From NCBI GenBank assembly GCA_026707405.1, contig JAPOWW010000001.1, forward strand, positions 1 to 64,000: a stretch of 64,000 bases of DNA, read 5' to 3'. The notes beneath the pieces are model-generated. The model saw nothing but the letters and a program-made list of their open reading frames with translations. It had not been told where the DNA came from and ran no database searches. Made by a program: the position numbers and the translations under genes. Source of the DNA: Chloroflexota bacterium. Its GTDB lineage: Bacteria > Chloroflexota > UBA11872 > VXNJ01. Within the stretch, counting starts at the first letter, position 1. Every line of letters starts with the position of its first letter. Positions 22,504-31,336 of the stretch are shown here, piece by piece.

Positions 22504-22618
22504 ACCCTCACCCCTGCCCTCTCCCTTCAAGGGAGAGGGTGTGGATTCCCGCCCCGTATCGGGGTACAGGGCAGACGCTTCGACAAGCTCAGGGCGGGCA
22601 TTTCGCGGGAATGACGGG
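22504..22618. repeat. B-type repeat abutting A-type repeat with nested D and C modules
   Basis: B 22504-22540; A arms at 22541 and 22603 flank CCCCGTATCGGGGTACAGGGCAG and CTTCGACAAGCTCAGGGCGGGC. Confidence 0.92.
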
Positions 22619-22681
22619 TACAGGGGACGGAGTTCATCGATATCGGACCTTGGGTTGCTCGTGCGTCCCCTGTAGTTGGGT

Positions 22682-23302
22682 CTACTCACGTGTGCCCCGC
22701 AAGCGGTCGGCGGCTGATTCGAATTCCTCGGGGTAGTTCACGTTCATAGACGATCGACCGCCTGGATCGATTACAGCGAATTCCTCCTCGGTCACGATAC
22801 GGAGGTCGATTAACGAGAAGAAAGACCGAACGCGCCTGTCGCCGGCATCCAGAACCTTTCGGATCGCGGCGGCGCAGTCCGTCTTGTAGATCGCGTGGAG
22901 CGTCTCGAAGCGTCCTTCGATCCGTGGAACGATGGCGTCGTGATCGTTCATCAGCGCAGCAAGACCTTCGATTGCCTGAGTATCGACAAACGGCATGTCG
23001 CATGCCACGACGAACACTCGTTCGTTGCTCGAATCCAGAAGCGCCGAGAGTATGCCTGCGAGCGGACCGGCTCCCGGGAATCGGTCGGCGACCCTCCTGG
23101 CGTCCACTCCGGCGCGCGCCGGACCGCCGACGACCAGCGTTTCGTCGCACACCGACTCGAGCGCGCGGTGTACCTGCTGGAGCATGGTCAGTCGCTCGCC
23201 TGAAGGCAAGGTCAGCACGAGCTCGGCCTTGTCCCGACCCATGCGCCTGCTGCGTCCGCCGGCCAGGATTGCGCCGGTAAGACGGTGTGTGGGCCTGTTC
23301 AT
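22682..23302 (-). CDS. mobA: molybdenum cofactor guanylyltransferase
   Basis: TGAILAGGRSRRMGRDKAEL; FVVACDMPFVDTQAIEGL; start at MNRPTHRL. Confidence 0.88.
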   Translation of the reverse strand: MNRPTHRLTGAILAGGRSRRMGRDKAELVLTLPSGERLTMLQQVHRALESVCDETLVVGGPARAGVDARRVADRFPGAGPLAGILSALLDSSNERVFVVACDMPFVDTQAIEGLAALMNDHDAIVPRIEGRFETLHAIYKTDCAAAIRKVLDAGDRRVRSFFSLIDLRIVTEEEFAVIDPGGRSSMNVNYPEEFESAADRLRGTRE

Positions 23303-23550
23303 GAATACTCCGTGGCGATGTTCAGCCGGTGGAGCGACACTTGCAGACGGCGCGGCCACTGCCGATTCTCATCTAGGCGCATCCGGCTCCGTCTCCAGTT
23401 CGAGTCCCTCTTTTAGTGCGTTCGACGATAATACTCATGAACCCGGTCGAGTTCGCGGAATGCGGACGGCGCAAGTGGGGGGTTAGTTAAGATTCGGTGT
23501 GTTTTGCTAATGCGGTCAACCTCTGAACAGAGAACTTCTATCGATCCCGA

Positions 23551-26349
23551 TTGAATGACGAACGATTCATAACGGTCTCGGTTGACGGCTCGGCGGTCAC
23601 CGTCAACGAGGGTGCAACAATTCTCGACGCGGCCCGGGCGGTCGGCGTGGACGTGCCCACGCTTTGCTATCACGCCGAAATCGACGCGTCGGCCAACTGC
23701 CGTCTGTGCACGGTGCAGGTGGATACTCGTACCAACGGCGAGTCTTCTCCGCTAGAAAAAGGCGCGGTCGAGCGCGGGGAGGGCAAACTACTGCCGGGCT
23801 GCCGCGCGCTGGCCGAAGAGGGGCAGCTCATCCACACTGGGACGCCTGACGTTGTAAGAACGCGTCAAGGAGTCCTGAGCCTACTGACGGCGGGCGTGGA
23901 TCTAAGCGACGCACCCGACCTGCGAGCGCTCGCATCCGAATATGAGATCGGCAACGGGCGGCTCATTTCGCGGGACCCGAAGCCGGTCCTGGTGGACAAT
24001 CCGTTCTACGTTCGCGACTACGACAAATGCGTGATGTGCTGGCGCTGCACCGACGTGTGCGGCGACGAAGTGCAGCATACGTTCGCGATCGAGCCTGCCG
24101 GGCGCGGGTTCGAATCGATCATCGGCACGATCAACAACGCCGGGATGAAGGACACGACGTGTGTGTTCTGCGGCAATTGTGTGGGCGTATGTCCCACGGG
24201 CGCGCTGAAACCGAAGATCTTGTGGGACCTCGAACAGAGTAATTCGCCGGTACTCGAGGCTGAGGAACAGGTTATTGAGACCGTGTGCTCGTTCTGCGGC
24301 GTCGGCTGCAACGTGGAGGCTCATGTTCGAGACGACACCATCACGCATGTAACGTCGCCTTCGGACAGCCTGGTGAACCAGGGATGGCTCTGTGTAAAGG
24401 GGCGTTACGGCTTCGACTATGTCGAATCCAAAGACCGCATCACGACCCCGCTGATAAAGCGAAACGGCAGATGGCACGAAGCGACCTGGGACGAGGCGCT
24501 GGATCTGACCTCCGAACGTCTCGTCTACCATCGGGACACACATGGACCCGACTCGCTCGGCGTCTACGCTTCCTCCAAGTGCACGAACGAGGACAACTAC
24601 TATCTACAGAAATTCGTGCGCGCCGTGCTGGCCACCAACAACATCGACAACTGCACCCGCCTTTGCCATTCGTCGTCGGTGGCGGCGCTAGGCATGACAA
24701 TCGGGACGGGCGCGTTTACGAATTCACTCGATGAAATCGCAGAAAACGACGTTATCTACGTGACCGGCTCGAATACCACCGAGACTCACCCGATAACCGC
24801 GCTGAAGATGAAAAAGGCGATAAGGAACGGCGCCAAGCTCATAGTCGCCGATCCCAGGCGCATAGAGCTCACCGAGTTTGCGGACGTGCATCTGCAGTTC
24901 CGGACAGGGACGGACGTGCCGCTGTACAACGCACTGCTTCACTGCATCATTCGGGACGAGACCTATGACCGCGAATATGTTGAAAACAGGGTCAAGGGTT
25001 TCGAGAACATCGCCGAGGTCGTTGCTCATTACACGCCGGAGTACGCGGAGTCGATTACCGGCACGCCGGCCGCGACGATAGAGGAAGCGGCCCGGATAAT
25101 CGGCGAGGCGGGCAAGACGGCGTTCTATTGGGGACTTGGAATCAGCGAGCACACACATGGCACCGAGGCGTGCCTGACGCTGATAAACCTGGCGTTAGCA
25201 ACTGGGAACGTCGGACGGCGCGGTACCGGGCTGAATCCGCTGCGCGGGCAGAACAACGTTCAAGGGACGAGCGACGTGGGCGCGATCCCGATGTATTTCA
25301 GCGATTACAGGTCGGTTGAATCGCCGGAATATATCGAATTGTTTGAACAGGCGTGGGGCGTGTCGCTGCCGCGCAAAGAGGGGTTGACCACGGTTGAAAT
25401 CGCCGACGCAGTCGGCTCAGGCGATATCAAGGCCTTATTCGTGATGGGGGAAAACCCCCTGATGTCGGACCCCGATCTCAACCACGTGCTCAAGGCGTTC
25501 AAGGATATTGACTTCCTCGTCGTCCAAGACATCTTCATGACCGAGACGGCTGAATTCGCGGACGTATTCCTTCCGGCGTCGTCGTGGGCTGAAAAAGAGG
25601 GTACTTACACCAACACCGACCGCCGGGTCCAGCGCGTTCGGAAGCTCCGCGAGCTACCGGGTGAGGCGCGGGAGGACTGGGAAATCATCCACGACCTGGC
25701 GGGCCGGATGGGTTACGACATGGGGTGCTCCAGCCCGGCGGAGATCTTCGACGAGATTGCCCGTCTGACGCCCTCGCACGCGGGACTGAGTTTCGAACGA
25801 TTGGACCGGGAGGGCGGCATTCGCTGGCCGTGTCCGACGCCGGACCATCCCGGCGAGCTATGGCTCTTCGGCGACCGGTTCCCGACCGATGACGGCAAGG
25901 CGACCATGCATCCGGTCGACTTTCGCGAATCCACGGAGATACCAGATGAGGAGTATCCGCTGATTTTCAACACCGGGAGAGTTCTCTATCACTGGCACGG
26001 GGGATCAATAACACGCACGGCGAAAGGCCTGGATGAAATCTATCCCGAGGCGCTGATCGAGATTTCGCCAGAAGATGCCGAGTCGCTAGAAATACAGAAG
26101 AGCGGCAAGGTGATGGTGGAGAGCCGGCGGGGGCGCATCGAGTGCCGGGCGTGGATTACGAAGCGGGTGCCGCCGGGCACGGTATACATGGGATGGCATT
26201 TCTACGAGTCGGCGGCGAATTTCTTGACGATAAACGCGCTGGATCCGATCTCGAAGATACCGGAGTACAAGATCTGTGCGTGCCGGGTCGTGCCGATTCA
26301 CGAAGATTCGGTGGTTTACTCGGATTCGCTGCGAGCGGCCCGCGCTTAG
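23551..26349 (+). CDS. fdhA: formate dehydrogenase alpha subunit (Cys form, N-terminal 2Fe-2S and 4Fe-4S domains)
   Basis: 2Fe-2S domain PTLCYHAEIDASANCRLC; ferredoxin clusters CVMCWRCTDVC / CVFCGNCVGVCPTGAL; CSFCGVGCN; RLCHSSSVAALGMTIGTGAFTNS. Confidence 0.92.
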   Translation: MNDERFITVSVDGSAVTVNEGATILDAARAVGVDVPTLCYHAEIDASANCRLCTVQVDTRTNGESSPLEKGAVERGEGKLLPGCRALAEEGQLIHTGTPDVVRTRQGVLSLLTAGVDLSDAPDLRALASEYEIGNGRLISRDPKPVLVDNPFYVRDYDKCVMCWRCTDVCGDEVQHTFAIEPAGRGFESIIGTINNAGMKDTTCVFCGNCVGVCPTGALKPKILWDLEQSNSPVLEAEEQVIETVCSFCGVGCNVEAHVRDDTITHVTSPSDSLVNQGWLCVKGRYGFDYVESKDRITTPLIKRNGRWHEATWDEALDLTSERLVYHRDTHGPDSLGVYASSKCTNEDNYYLQKFVRAVLATNNIDNCTRLCHSSSVAALGMTIGTGAFTNSLDEIAENDVIYVTGSNTTETHPITALKMKKAIRNGAKLIVADPRRIELTEFADVHLQFRTGTDVPLYNALLHCIIRDETYDREYVENRVKGFENIAEVVAHYTPEYAESITGTPAATIEEAARIIGEAGKTAFYWGLGISEHTHGTEACLTLINLALATGNVGRRGTGLNPLRGQNNVQGTSDVGAIPMYFSDYRSVESPEYIELFEQAWGVSLPRKEGLTTVEIADAVGSGDIKALFVMGENPLMSDPDLNHVLKAFKDIDFLVVQDIFMTETAEFADVFLPASSWAEKEGTYTNTDRRVQRVRKLRELPGEAREDWEIIHDLAGRMGYDMGCSSPAEIFDEIARLTPSHAGLSFERLDREGGIRWPCPTPDHPGELWLFGDRFPTDDGKATMHPVDFRESTEIPDEEYPLIFNTGRVLYHWHGGSITRTAKGLDEIYPEALIEISPEDAESLEIQKSGKVMVESRRGRIECRAWITKRVPPGTVYMGWHFYESAANFLTINALDPISKIPEYKICACRVVPIHEDSVVYSDSLRAARA

Positions 26350-26364
26350 CTGAGCGGGGACTTC

Positions 26365-28221
26365 TCAGTTGCTCGCCACGACTTCGGGAACTACGGCAAG
26401 CTCGGCGAAGTCCTCCATTTCCAGATTGTGCAGGGTCGCTGCCGGAACCTGGCCGAGGCAGTCCCAGTTACGCATGGCGTAATAGGCGTCTAGCAGGGCG
26501 TCCGGGGGGAGCTCGTCGGCTTGGTCACCGGCCGGCTCGCGAAGCCGGGAGGGTAGCGCGTCGTGCTGAGGAGTGAGGCCTTCGCGGACGTTGAAGACGC
26601 GCCGGGCGGCCGCGGTGCGGGGGCCGATTCGACCAATCTTCCTGTAAGCGCCGCCATCGCCGTGGACCATCTTGACGATCTCGGCGCACTCCGACTCAAG
26701 GTCGTCGAATGCGGCTCGGAAGAACTTGCAAACACCGAGCGCGTCGAGCAGTGCCTGCCGGTCTTCCCGCGCGAGCGTCTGTTCGACTGCCGACTCGACC
26801 GTCTCAGGCTCTTGCTCGTCCCAGGGGGCCGGTTCCGTATCCATGCCAAGTCCGGCGCGGTTGTGACAGGCTCCTCTCGCTGATATGGCGAGACCCAGGC
26901 CGAGGTTCTGGTGCCGGCGCGGGTCGTAGCCGGGCATTTCTAGGCCCTTGACTTGCATAGACCACCCTTCGGAGCCTTCTCCAACCGCTTGCGCCGCCTT
27001 GAGACTGCCTTCGGCGAGGAGTGCTCCGACGCCCTGTCTTCTGGCGATCAGCTTGATGCATTCGAGCAGCGCCGAGGCGTCGCCGAACTCGAGAACCGGA
27101 TCGGTTTTCGGGTCGAGCTTTAGGACGCCACGCTGCGCTGATTCCATTGCCCAAGCGATTGTGGCGCCCGTGCTTACGGTATCCATTCCGTAGTCGTCGC
27201 AGAGCGCGGCGGCCTCGGCGATCACGTTCAGGTCGTCGATGTTGCACAGCGGACCGAGAGCGTAAACGGTCTGGTATTCGAGGCGGACCGCGCGCCCGTT
27301 TCGCTGTACATGGGGACGCTCGAACCGGTGCTCGCATTGGACGGGACATCCAACGCAGCCGTGGCGGAGCTTGTCGGAACGTTGCAGCAGGTCGTCGCCA
27401 AGCTCCTGGTAGTCCTCTCCAGCGTCGGTGGACTGGAAATTGGCCTGGGGCAAGGCGCCCTTACCGATCAGGTTGGCGAGGCTTCTAACGCTTCCGGACC
27501 ATCCGTACACCGCGACCTCAGGGCGCTTGAACCGATCGGCGAGGTCGCGGATATAGGAGACCAGGCCTTCTCGGTCGTCTGCGACCGTCCTACCGGATCC
27601 GCGGAGGGCGACGGCCTTCAAGTTCTTAGATCCAAGTACGGCTCCAAGTCCGGTACGCCCGGCTACGCGGCCCGTTTGATCGGACACGCTTGCATACCTG
27701 ACGAGGTTCTCGCCGGCCGGCCCGATCGACATGAACGAGAATCCGCGGTCGGGAATCTCGCGGCGCAGGCGTTCGATGGATTCGGAGATGTTCAGCCCCC
27801 AGACGGGGCCGGCGTCGCGCAGCTCAATCCGTTCGTCGTCAATCAGGAGCCAGGTCGGTTTGAGGGACTTGCCGGAGACCACGACAGCGGAGAATCCGGC
27901 TCGACGAAGCGCCTCGCCGGAGGGTCCCGAAAGCGTGCTCTCGCCGATCAGTCCCGTCTGCGGCGACTTGGCGGCGAGCGAGAGCCGGTCGGAGCCCGGG
28001 ACGGGCGCTCCCGTCAGCGCGCCCGGCGCCATTACCAGCAGGTTGTCGGAGGAGTACGGGTCGATGCCAGGCGTGAGTCTTTTGGTCAGGATGGCGGCGC
28101 ACAGAGCGGTACCGCCGAGAAAGCGGTCTATATCGCAGCGGGGCAGAGGTTCCGTTCGAATCGATCCGCTAGACAGGTCGACCGAAAGCAGCCTGTCTTG
28201 CCGGTCGCTTGAATCTCCCAA
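26365..28221 (-). CDS. aldehyde:ferredoxin oxidoreductase family protein
   Basis: GRTGLGAVLGSKNLKAVALRG; CVGCPVQCEHRF; LCDDYGMDTVSTGATIAWAMES. Confidence 0.92.
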   Translation of the reverse strand: MGDSSDRQDRLLSVDLSSGSIRTEPLPRCDIDRFLGGTALCAAILTKRLTPGIDPYSSDNLLVMAPGALTGAPVPGSDRLSLAAKSPQTGLIGESTLSGPSGEALRRAGFSAVVVSGKSLKPTWLLIDDERIELRDAGPVWGLNISESIERLRREIPDRGFSFMSIGPAGENLVRYASVSDQTGRVAGRTGLGAVLGSKNLKAVALRGSGRTVADDREGLVSYIRDLADRFKRPEVAVYGWSGSVRSLANLIGKGALPQANFQSTDAGEDYQELGDDLLQRSDKLRHGCVGCPVQCEHRFERPHVQRNGRAVRLEYQTVYALGPLCNIDDLNVIAEAAALCDDYGMDTVSTGATIAWAMESAQRGVLKLDPKTDPVLEFGDASALLECIKLIARRQGVGALLAEGSLKAAQAVGEGSEGWSMQVKGLEMPGYDPRRHQNLGLGLAISARGACHNRAGLGMDTEPAPWDEQEPETVESAVEQTLAREDRQALLDALGVCKFFRAAFDDLESECAEIVKMVHGDGGAYRKIGRIGPRTAAARRVFNVREGLTPQHDALPSRLREPAGDQADELPPDALLDAYYAMRNWDCLGQVPAATLHNLEMEDFAELAVVPEVVASN

Positions 28222-28346
28222 ATTGTGACTTCGCTTGGCTCTCGATCGTGGCGCGCTTCGACGTCGATTTTAAATGGGGCCACGGGGTCGAGGCGAGACG
28301 GTAGTGGGGTGGTATAGGCAGTTTGCATGATCGGATTCCCTCGGCT

Positions 28347-28354
28347 TATGGAAA
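28347..28354. repeat. target-site duplication, left copy TATGGAAA
   Basis: Abuts left TIR; identical 8-mer abuts right TIR at 30282-30289. Confidence 0.9.
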
Positions 28355-28413
28355 GGGACTTATATACAATAATGCCCAACAAATCGAGGTTTTAAGCAGG
28401 GAGGTGTAGTGAC

Positions 28414-29376
28414 ATGGCTAAGCGAGCGCCGGGGCAGCACCGCAGAAAGGGGATCCCGCTCACGGAGCTGTTTCGCATGTTCCCAGACGACCAGACCGCT
28501 GAAAAGTGGCTGGCCGAACAACGCTGGGGCGGCGAGCCCCACTGCCCGCACTGTGGCTCTACCAGGGTCCAGTCCGGGGCCAAGCACAACACCATGCCCT
28601 ACCGCTGCCGCGCCTGCCGCAAACGCTTCAGCGTCCGCACCGGCACCATCATGGAAGCCTCGAACCTCGGCTACCAGACATGGGTGCTCGCGCTCTACCT
28701 GCTCACGACCTCTCTCAAAGGCGTGTCCTCGATGAAACTCCACAGGGACCTCGGCATCACTCAGAAATCGGCTTGGTTCCTCGCCCACCGCATCCGTGCG
28801 GCCTGGAATACCCGCGACGGCCTGTTCGCCGGCCCGGTGGAGGTGGATGAGACGTTCGTGGGTGGCAAGGAGCACAACAAGCACCTGAGCAAACGCCAGA
28901 ATGTCGGGGGCGGGGTTGGCGGCAAGGCGCCGGTGGTAGGGGCTAAGGACCGCAAGACCGGCAAAATCTCGGCCAGGGTCATAGAGGCCACCGATGGCAA
29001 AACGCTCCGTGGCTTCGTGCGGCAGCACGTGGCCCCCGGCGCAAAGCTGTACACGGATGAGCATGGCGGCTACCACGGCATCCCGAACCGCGAAACGGTC
29101 CGCCACGGCGCTTACGAGTACGTCCGGGGCGAAGTCCACACGAACGGGATCGAGTCGCACTGGTCGATCTTCAAGCGGGGGTTGGTGGGCACGTACCACA
29201 AGGTCTCGGTCAAACACCTCGACCGCTACGTGGACGAGTTCTCAGGTCGGCACAACCAGCGGCCGCTGGACACGATCGAGCAGATGGCGGCGATAGCGCG
29301 GGGCGGGACGGGCAAGCGGCTCACCTATGAGGAGCTGATCGGCCCGCCCGAGACGCGGCTGAGCAAGGGAATCTAG
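28414..29376 (+). CDS. IS1595-family (ISXO2-like) transposase
   Basis: Zn-ribbon CPHCGSTRVQ..YRCRACRKRFSVRTGTIM; DDE-type EVDETFVGGKE / YTDEHGGYHGI; NGIESHWSIFKRGLVGTYHKVS. Confidence 0.95.
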   Translation: MAKRAPGQHRRKGIPLTELFRMFPDDQTAEKWLAEQRWGGEPHCPHCGSTRVQSGAKHNTMPYRCRACRKRFSVRTGTIMEASNLGYQTWVLALYLLTTSLKGVSSMKLHRDLGITQKSAWFLAHRIRAAWNTRDGLFAGPVEVDETFVGGKEHNKHLSKRQNVGGGVGGKAPVVGAKDRKTGKISARVIEATDGKTLRGFVRQHVAPGAKLYTDEHGGYHGIPNRETVRHGAYEYVRGEVHTNGIESHWSIFKRGLVGTYHKVSVKHLDRYVDEFSGRHNQRPLDTIEQMAAIARGGTGKRLTYEELIGPPETRLSKGI

Positions 29377-29381
29377 CAGTC

Positions 29382-29558
29382 TCAAGCCGGTCGTCCCTCT
29401 GTTCCTCTAACCCTGCGGGCGATCTCACGCTGGAGCTGGCGTATGGCCGGATTTTCCGAGTAACCCAGTTCCCGCTCCCGTCTGGTCAACGGGACCGTGC
29501 CTGCCGGCCTGCGCTTGTGCGCCTTCACGTGGACGGTCTTACGCCTGTTGTCGGCCAT
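29382..29558 (-). CDS. 58-aa basic small protein (IS passenger)
   Basis: ORF start at MADNRRKTVHVKAHKRRPAGTVPLTRRERELGYSENPAIRQL; inside IS boundaries. Confidence 0.45.
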   Translation of the reverse strand: MADNRRKTVHVKAHKRRPAGTVPLTRRERELGYSENPAIRQLQREIARRVRGTEGRPA

Positions 29559-29660
29559 GTCTGGCCTCCTTGCCGCACAGCGCGGCTTGAGGCCTAAAGA
29601 CGGGGGGGATAAACTCAAGGAGCTTTCTTTGGTCCCCTCTGTCTTTAGGACCAAAAATCT

Positions 29661-29683
29661 CGGAGGCGCTCGTAACGCCTCCG
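29661..29683. other. 8-bp-stem hairpin CGGAGGCG-CTCGTAA-CGCCTCCG
   Basis: Direct reading; just upstream of a terminator-like hairpin inside the IS. Confidence 0.6.
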
Positions 29684-29693
29684 GGGGCAGTTT

Positions 29694-29723
29694 ACCACCG
29701 GCTCAGGCCGGTGGTTTTGCTTT
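29694..29723 (+). terminator. Rho-independent terminator-like hairpin
   Basis: ACCACCGGC-TCAG-GCCGGTGGT followed by TTTGCTTTCT. Confidence 0.65.
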
Positions 29724-29867
29724 CTCCCTCCTACCTGCTACCGTTCCTCGCGTGTGGACAGTTTGTGCAAGTTGCGCTTGCCGTGAGGTGTGGCGTCCCG
29801 TCCCCTCGCGGCTTGCATGACGACTGTCCACACAGCGGTCACACCCACACTCGGCGAGGGGGCACCT

Positions 29868-30065
29868 ATGTTCAGTTGGGCATTCGGTCCAGGGGAAGCG
29901 GTTCTGTTGGTAGTGTTGTACTGGGCGTCACTTGCCCTTCTGGTGGGCTGGGTCGCCGCCGAGAAGGGACGACCGTACTTCAGGTGGCTCGTTCTAGGAT
30001 TGGTATTCGGCGTCTTTGCGCTGATCGCGCTGGCGGCTGTGCCGAGCCGAACGGATGACGAATGA
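29868..30065 (+). CDS. 65-aa two-TM small membrane protein (IS passenger)
   Basis: MFSWAFGPGEAVLLVVLYWASLALLVGWVAAEKGRPYFRWLVLGLVFGVFALIALAAVPSRTDDE; inside IS. Confidence 0.55.
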   Translation: MFSWAFGPGEAVLLVVLYWASLALLVGWVAAEKGRPYFRWLVLGLVFGVFALIALAAVPSRTDDE

Positions 30066-30116
30066 GGCAAGGTATAATGAGGCAGGAAATGGGGCATCCC
30101 CGAAGGAGAGGTTGGG

Positions 30117-30242
30117 ATGGCTGATACTACGACGAAATCTTCACCGACCGCTGCCGAGAAGGATCTGCGGATACCCGCCACTCCTGAGGAACTAGCAAAG
30201 GCCGTGCTGCGCGGTGGAGCACCGAAACGCCCGGCAAAATAA
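30117..30242 (+). CDS. 41-aa small protein (IS passenger), too short for the ORF track
   Basis: AAGGAGAGG upstream of ATG; MADTTTKSSPTAAEKDLRIPATPEELAKAVLRGGAPKRPAK. Confidence 0.5.
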   Translation: MADTTTKSSPTAAEKDLRIPATPEELAKAVLRGGAPKRPAK

Positions 30243-30383
30243 CGCCCGCCCAGCGGTTGGGCACCATTCTATATAATCCCCTATGGAAAGATCGGAGGGG
30301 GCAGGCCGGACTTCCGGTCTCTTGATGGCGACTGGGTAGGTGCAAGTAGCCGTGACGAAGGCAGGGTGGATGTATGGAGGAAA

Positions 30384-30420
30384 CACCCTCACCCTATCCC
30401 TCTCCCTCAAGGGAGAGGGG
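30384..30420. repeat. B-type repeat
   Basis: CACCCTCACCCTATCCCTCTCCCTCAAGGGAGAGGGG. Confidence 0.9.
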
Positions 30421-30504
30421 ACGGATGGCATAGACCGGGTACATGGGTAACGTTTCGGTAGGCTGACCGCGAACGCAAGGCTATGACGGGGATACGGCTT
30501 GGGG

Positions 30505-31278
30505 CTAGGTGGTCGGGTAAGGCGGCGTGTGCATGTCCCAGACCCTGCCGCTGGCGCCAATCGGCAGGCTGGTGACCATGAAGCTAACCGCCGCCGCGAT
30601 TTCCTCTGGCGTGGAGTATCGAGGGTTGGGTTGTTGTCCGGCCGGGGGCGATCCGGGCCCCATGCCGGTATCGGTTATCGGGCCGGGACAGATTGTAAAT
30701 ACGCGGATGTTGAAATCACGCACGGATTCGGCGAGCTGCTGGTTGAAGGCGATCAGGCCCGCTTTCGACGCGACGTAAGCACCGGCGGTGGGCGCCTGGT
30801 AGCCGCGCAGTCCCGCGGTTGACGACACGCCCACGATCGCTCCCCGGCGGCGCTCGATCATCGACGGGACCAGGCCTCGGACGAACAGAAAAGCCCCTCG
30901 CAGGTTTATAGCGATCACCTCGTCCCAGTCCCGGATGGGCGTTTTCCACACCGGTGAGCCGCGAATAACTCCGTGATTGTTTACGAGGATGTCGACCGCG
31001 CCGAACCGCGCTGTGGCTTGGGACGCGGCGGACTCCACCTGGGATTCGTCGGCAGCGTCGCAGCGCAGCGCGAGCGCGGACACGCCCGTGTCCGTTTCGA
31101 CGATCCGAGCGGTCTCCTGGATTTCGGACCCGGTCCGGGCCACGACCACGAGATTCGCGCCTTCGCGAGCGAGAGCCATGCAGATCGCCCGTCCGAGACC
31201 TCGACCGCCGCCGGTTACCAGGGCAGTCTGACCGGCCAGCTTGGGAAGATTGGGGTCGTGTGGTTCAGCGCTTTGCAA
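30505..31278 (-). CDS. SDR family oxidoreductase
   Basis: ALVTGGGRGLGRAICMALA; NNHG; AYVASKAGLIAFNQQLA. Confidence 0.92.
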   Translation of the reverse strand: MQSAEPHDPNLPKLAGQTALVTGGGRGLGRAICMALAREGANLVVVARTGSEIQETARIVETDTGVSALALRCDAADESQVESAASQATARFGAVDILVNNHGVIRGSPVWKTPIRDWDEVIAINLRGAFLFVRGLVPSMIERRRGAIVGVSSTAGLRGYQAPTAGAYVASKAGLIAFNQQLAESVRDFNIRVFTICPGPITDTGMGPGSPPAGQQPNPRYSTPEEIAAAVSFMVTSLPIGASGRVWDMHTPPYPTT

Positions 31279-31336
31279 TCACGTCCGCCCGGTACTTTGG
31301 ATGCCGAGAACTGGAAAGTCCGCCCGCCAGGCCGGG

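Larger units (their letters stand above)
28355..30281 (+). mobile_element. complete IS1595-family (ISXO2-like) insertion sequence with passenger ORFs
   Basis: Left end GGGACTTATATACAATAATGCCCAAC; reverse complement of right end GGGGATTATATAGAATGGTGCCCAAC (21/26 matches); 8-bp TSD TATGGAAA both sides; transposase inside. Confidence 0.92.

Noticed and set aside
23551-26349. Selenocysteine formate dehydrogenase
   Set aside because: The active-site context RLCHSSSV encodes Cys; no in-frame TGA is needed.
28128-28382. 84-aa minus ORF spanning AOR start and IS left end
   Set aside because: Overlaps AOR in another frame and crosses the IS boundary; no supporting motif.
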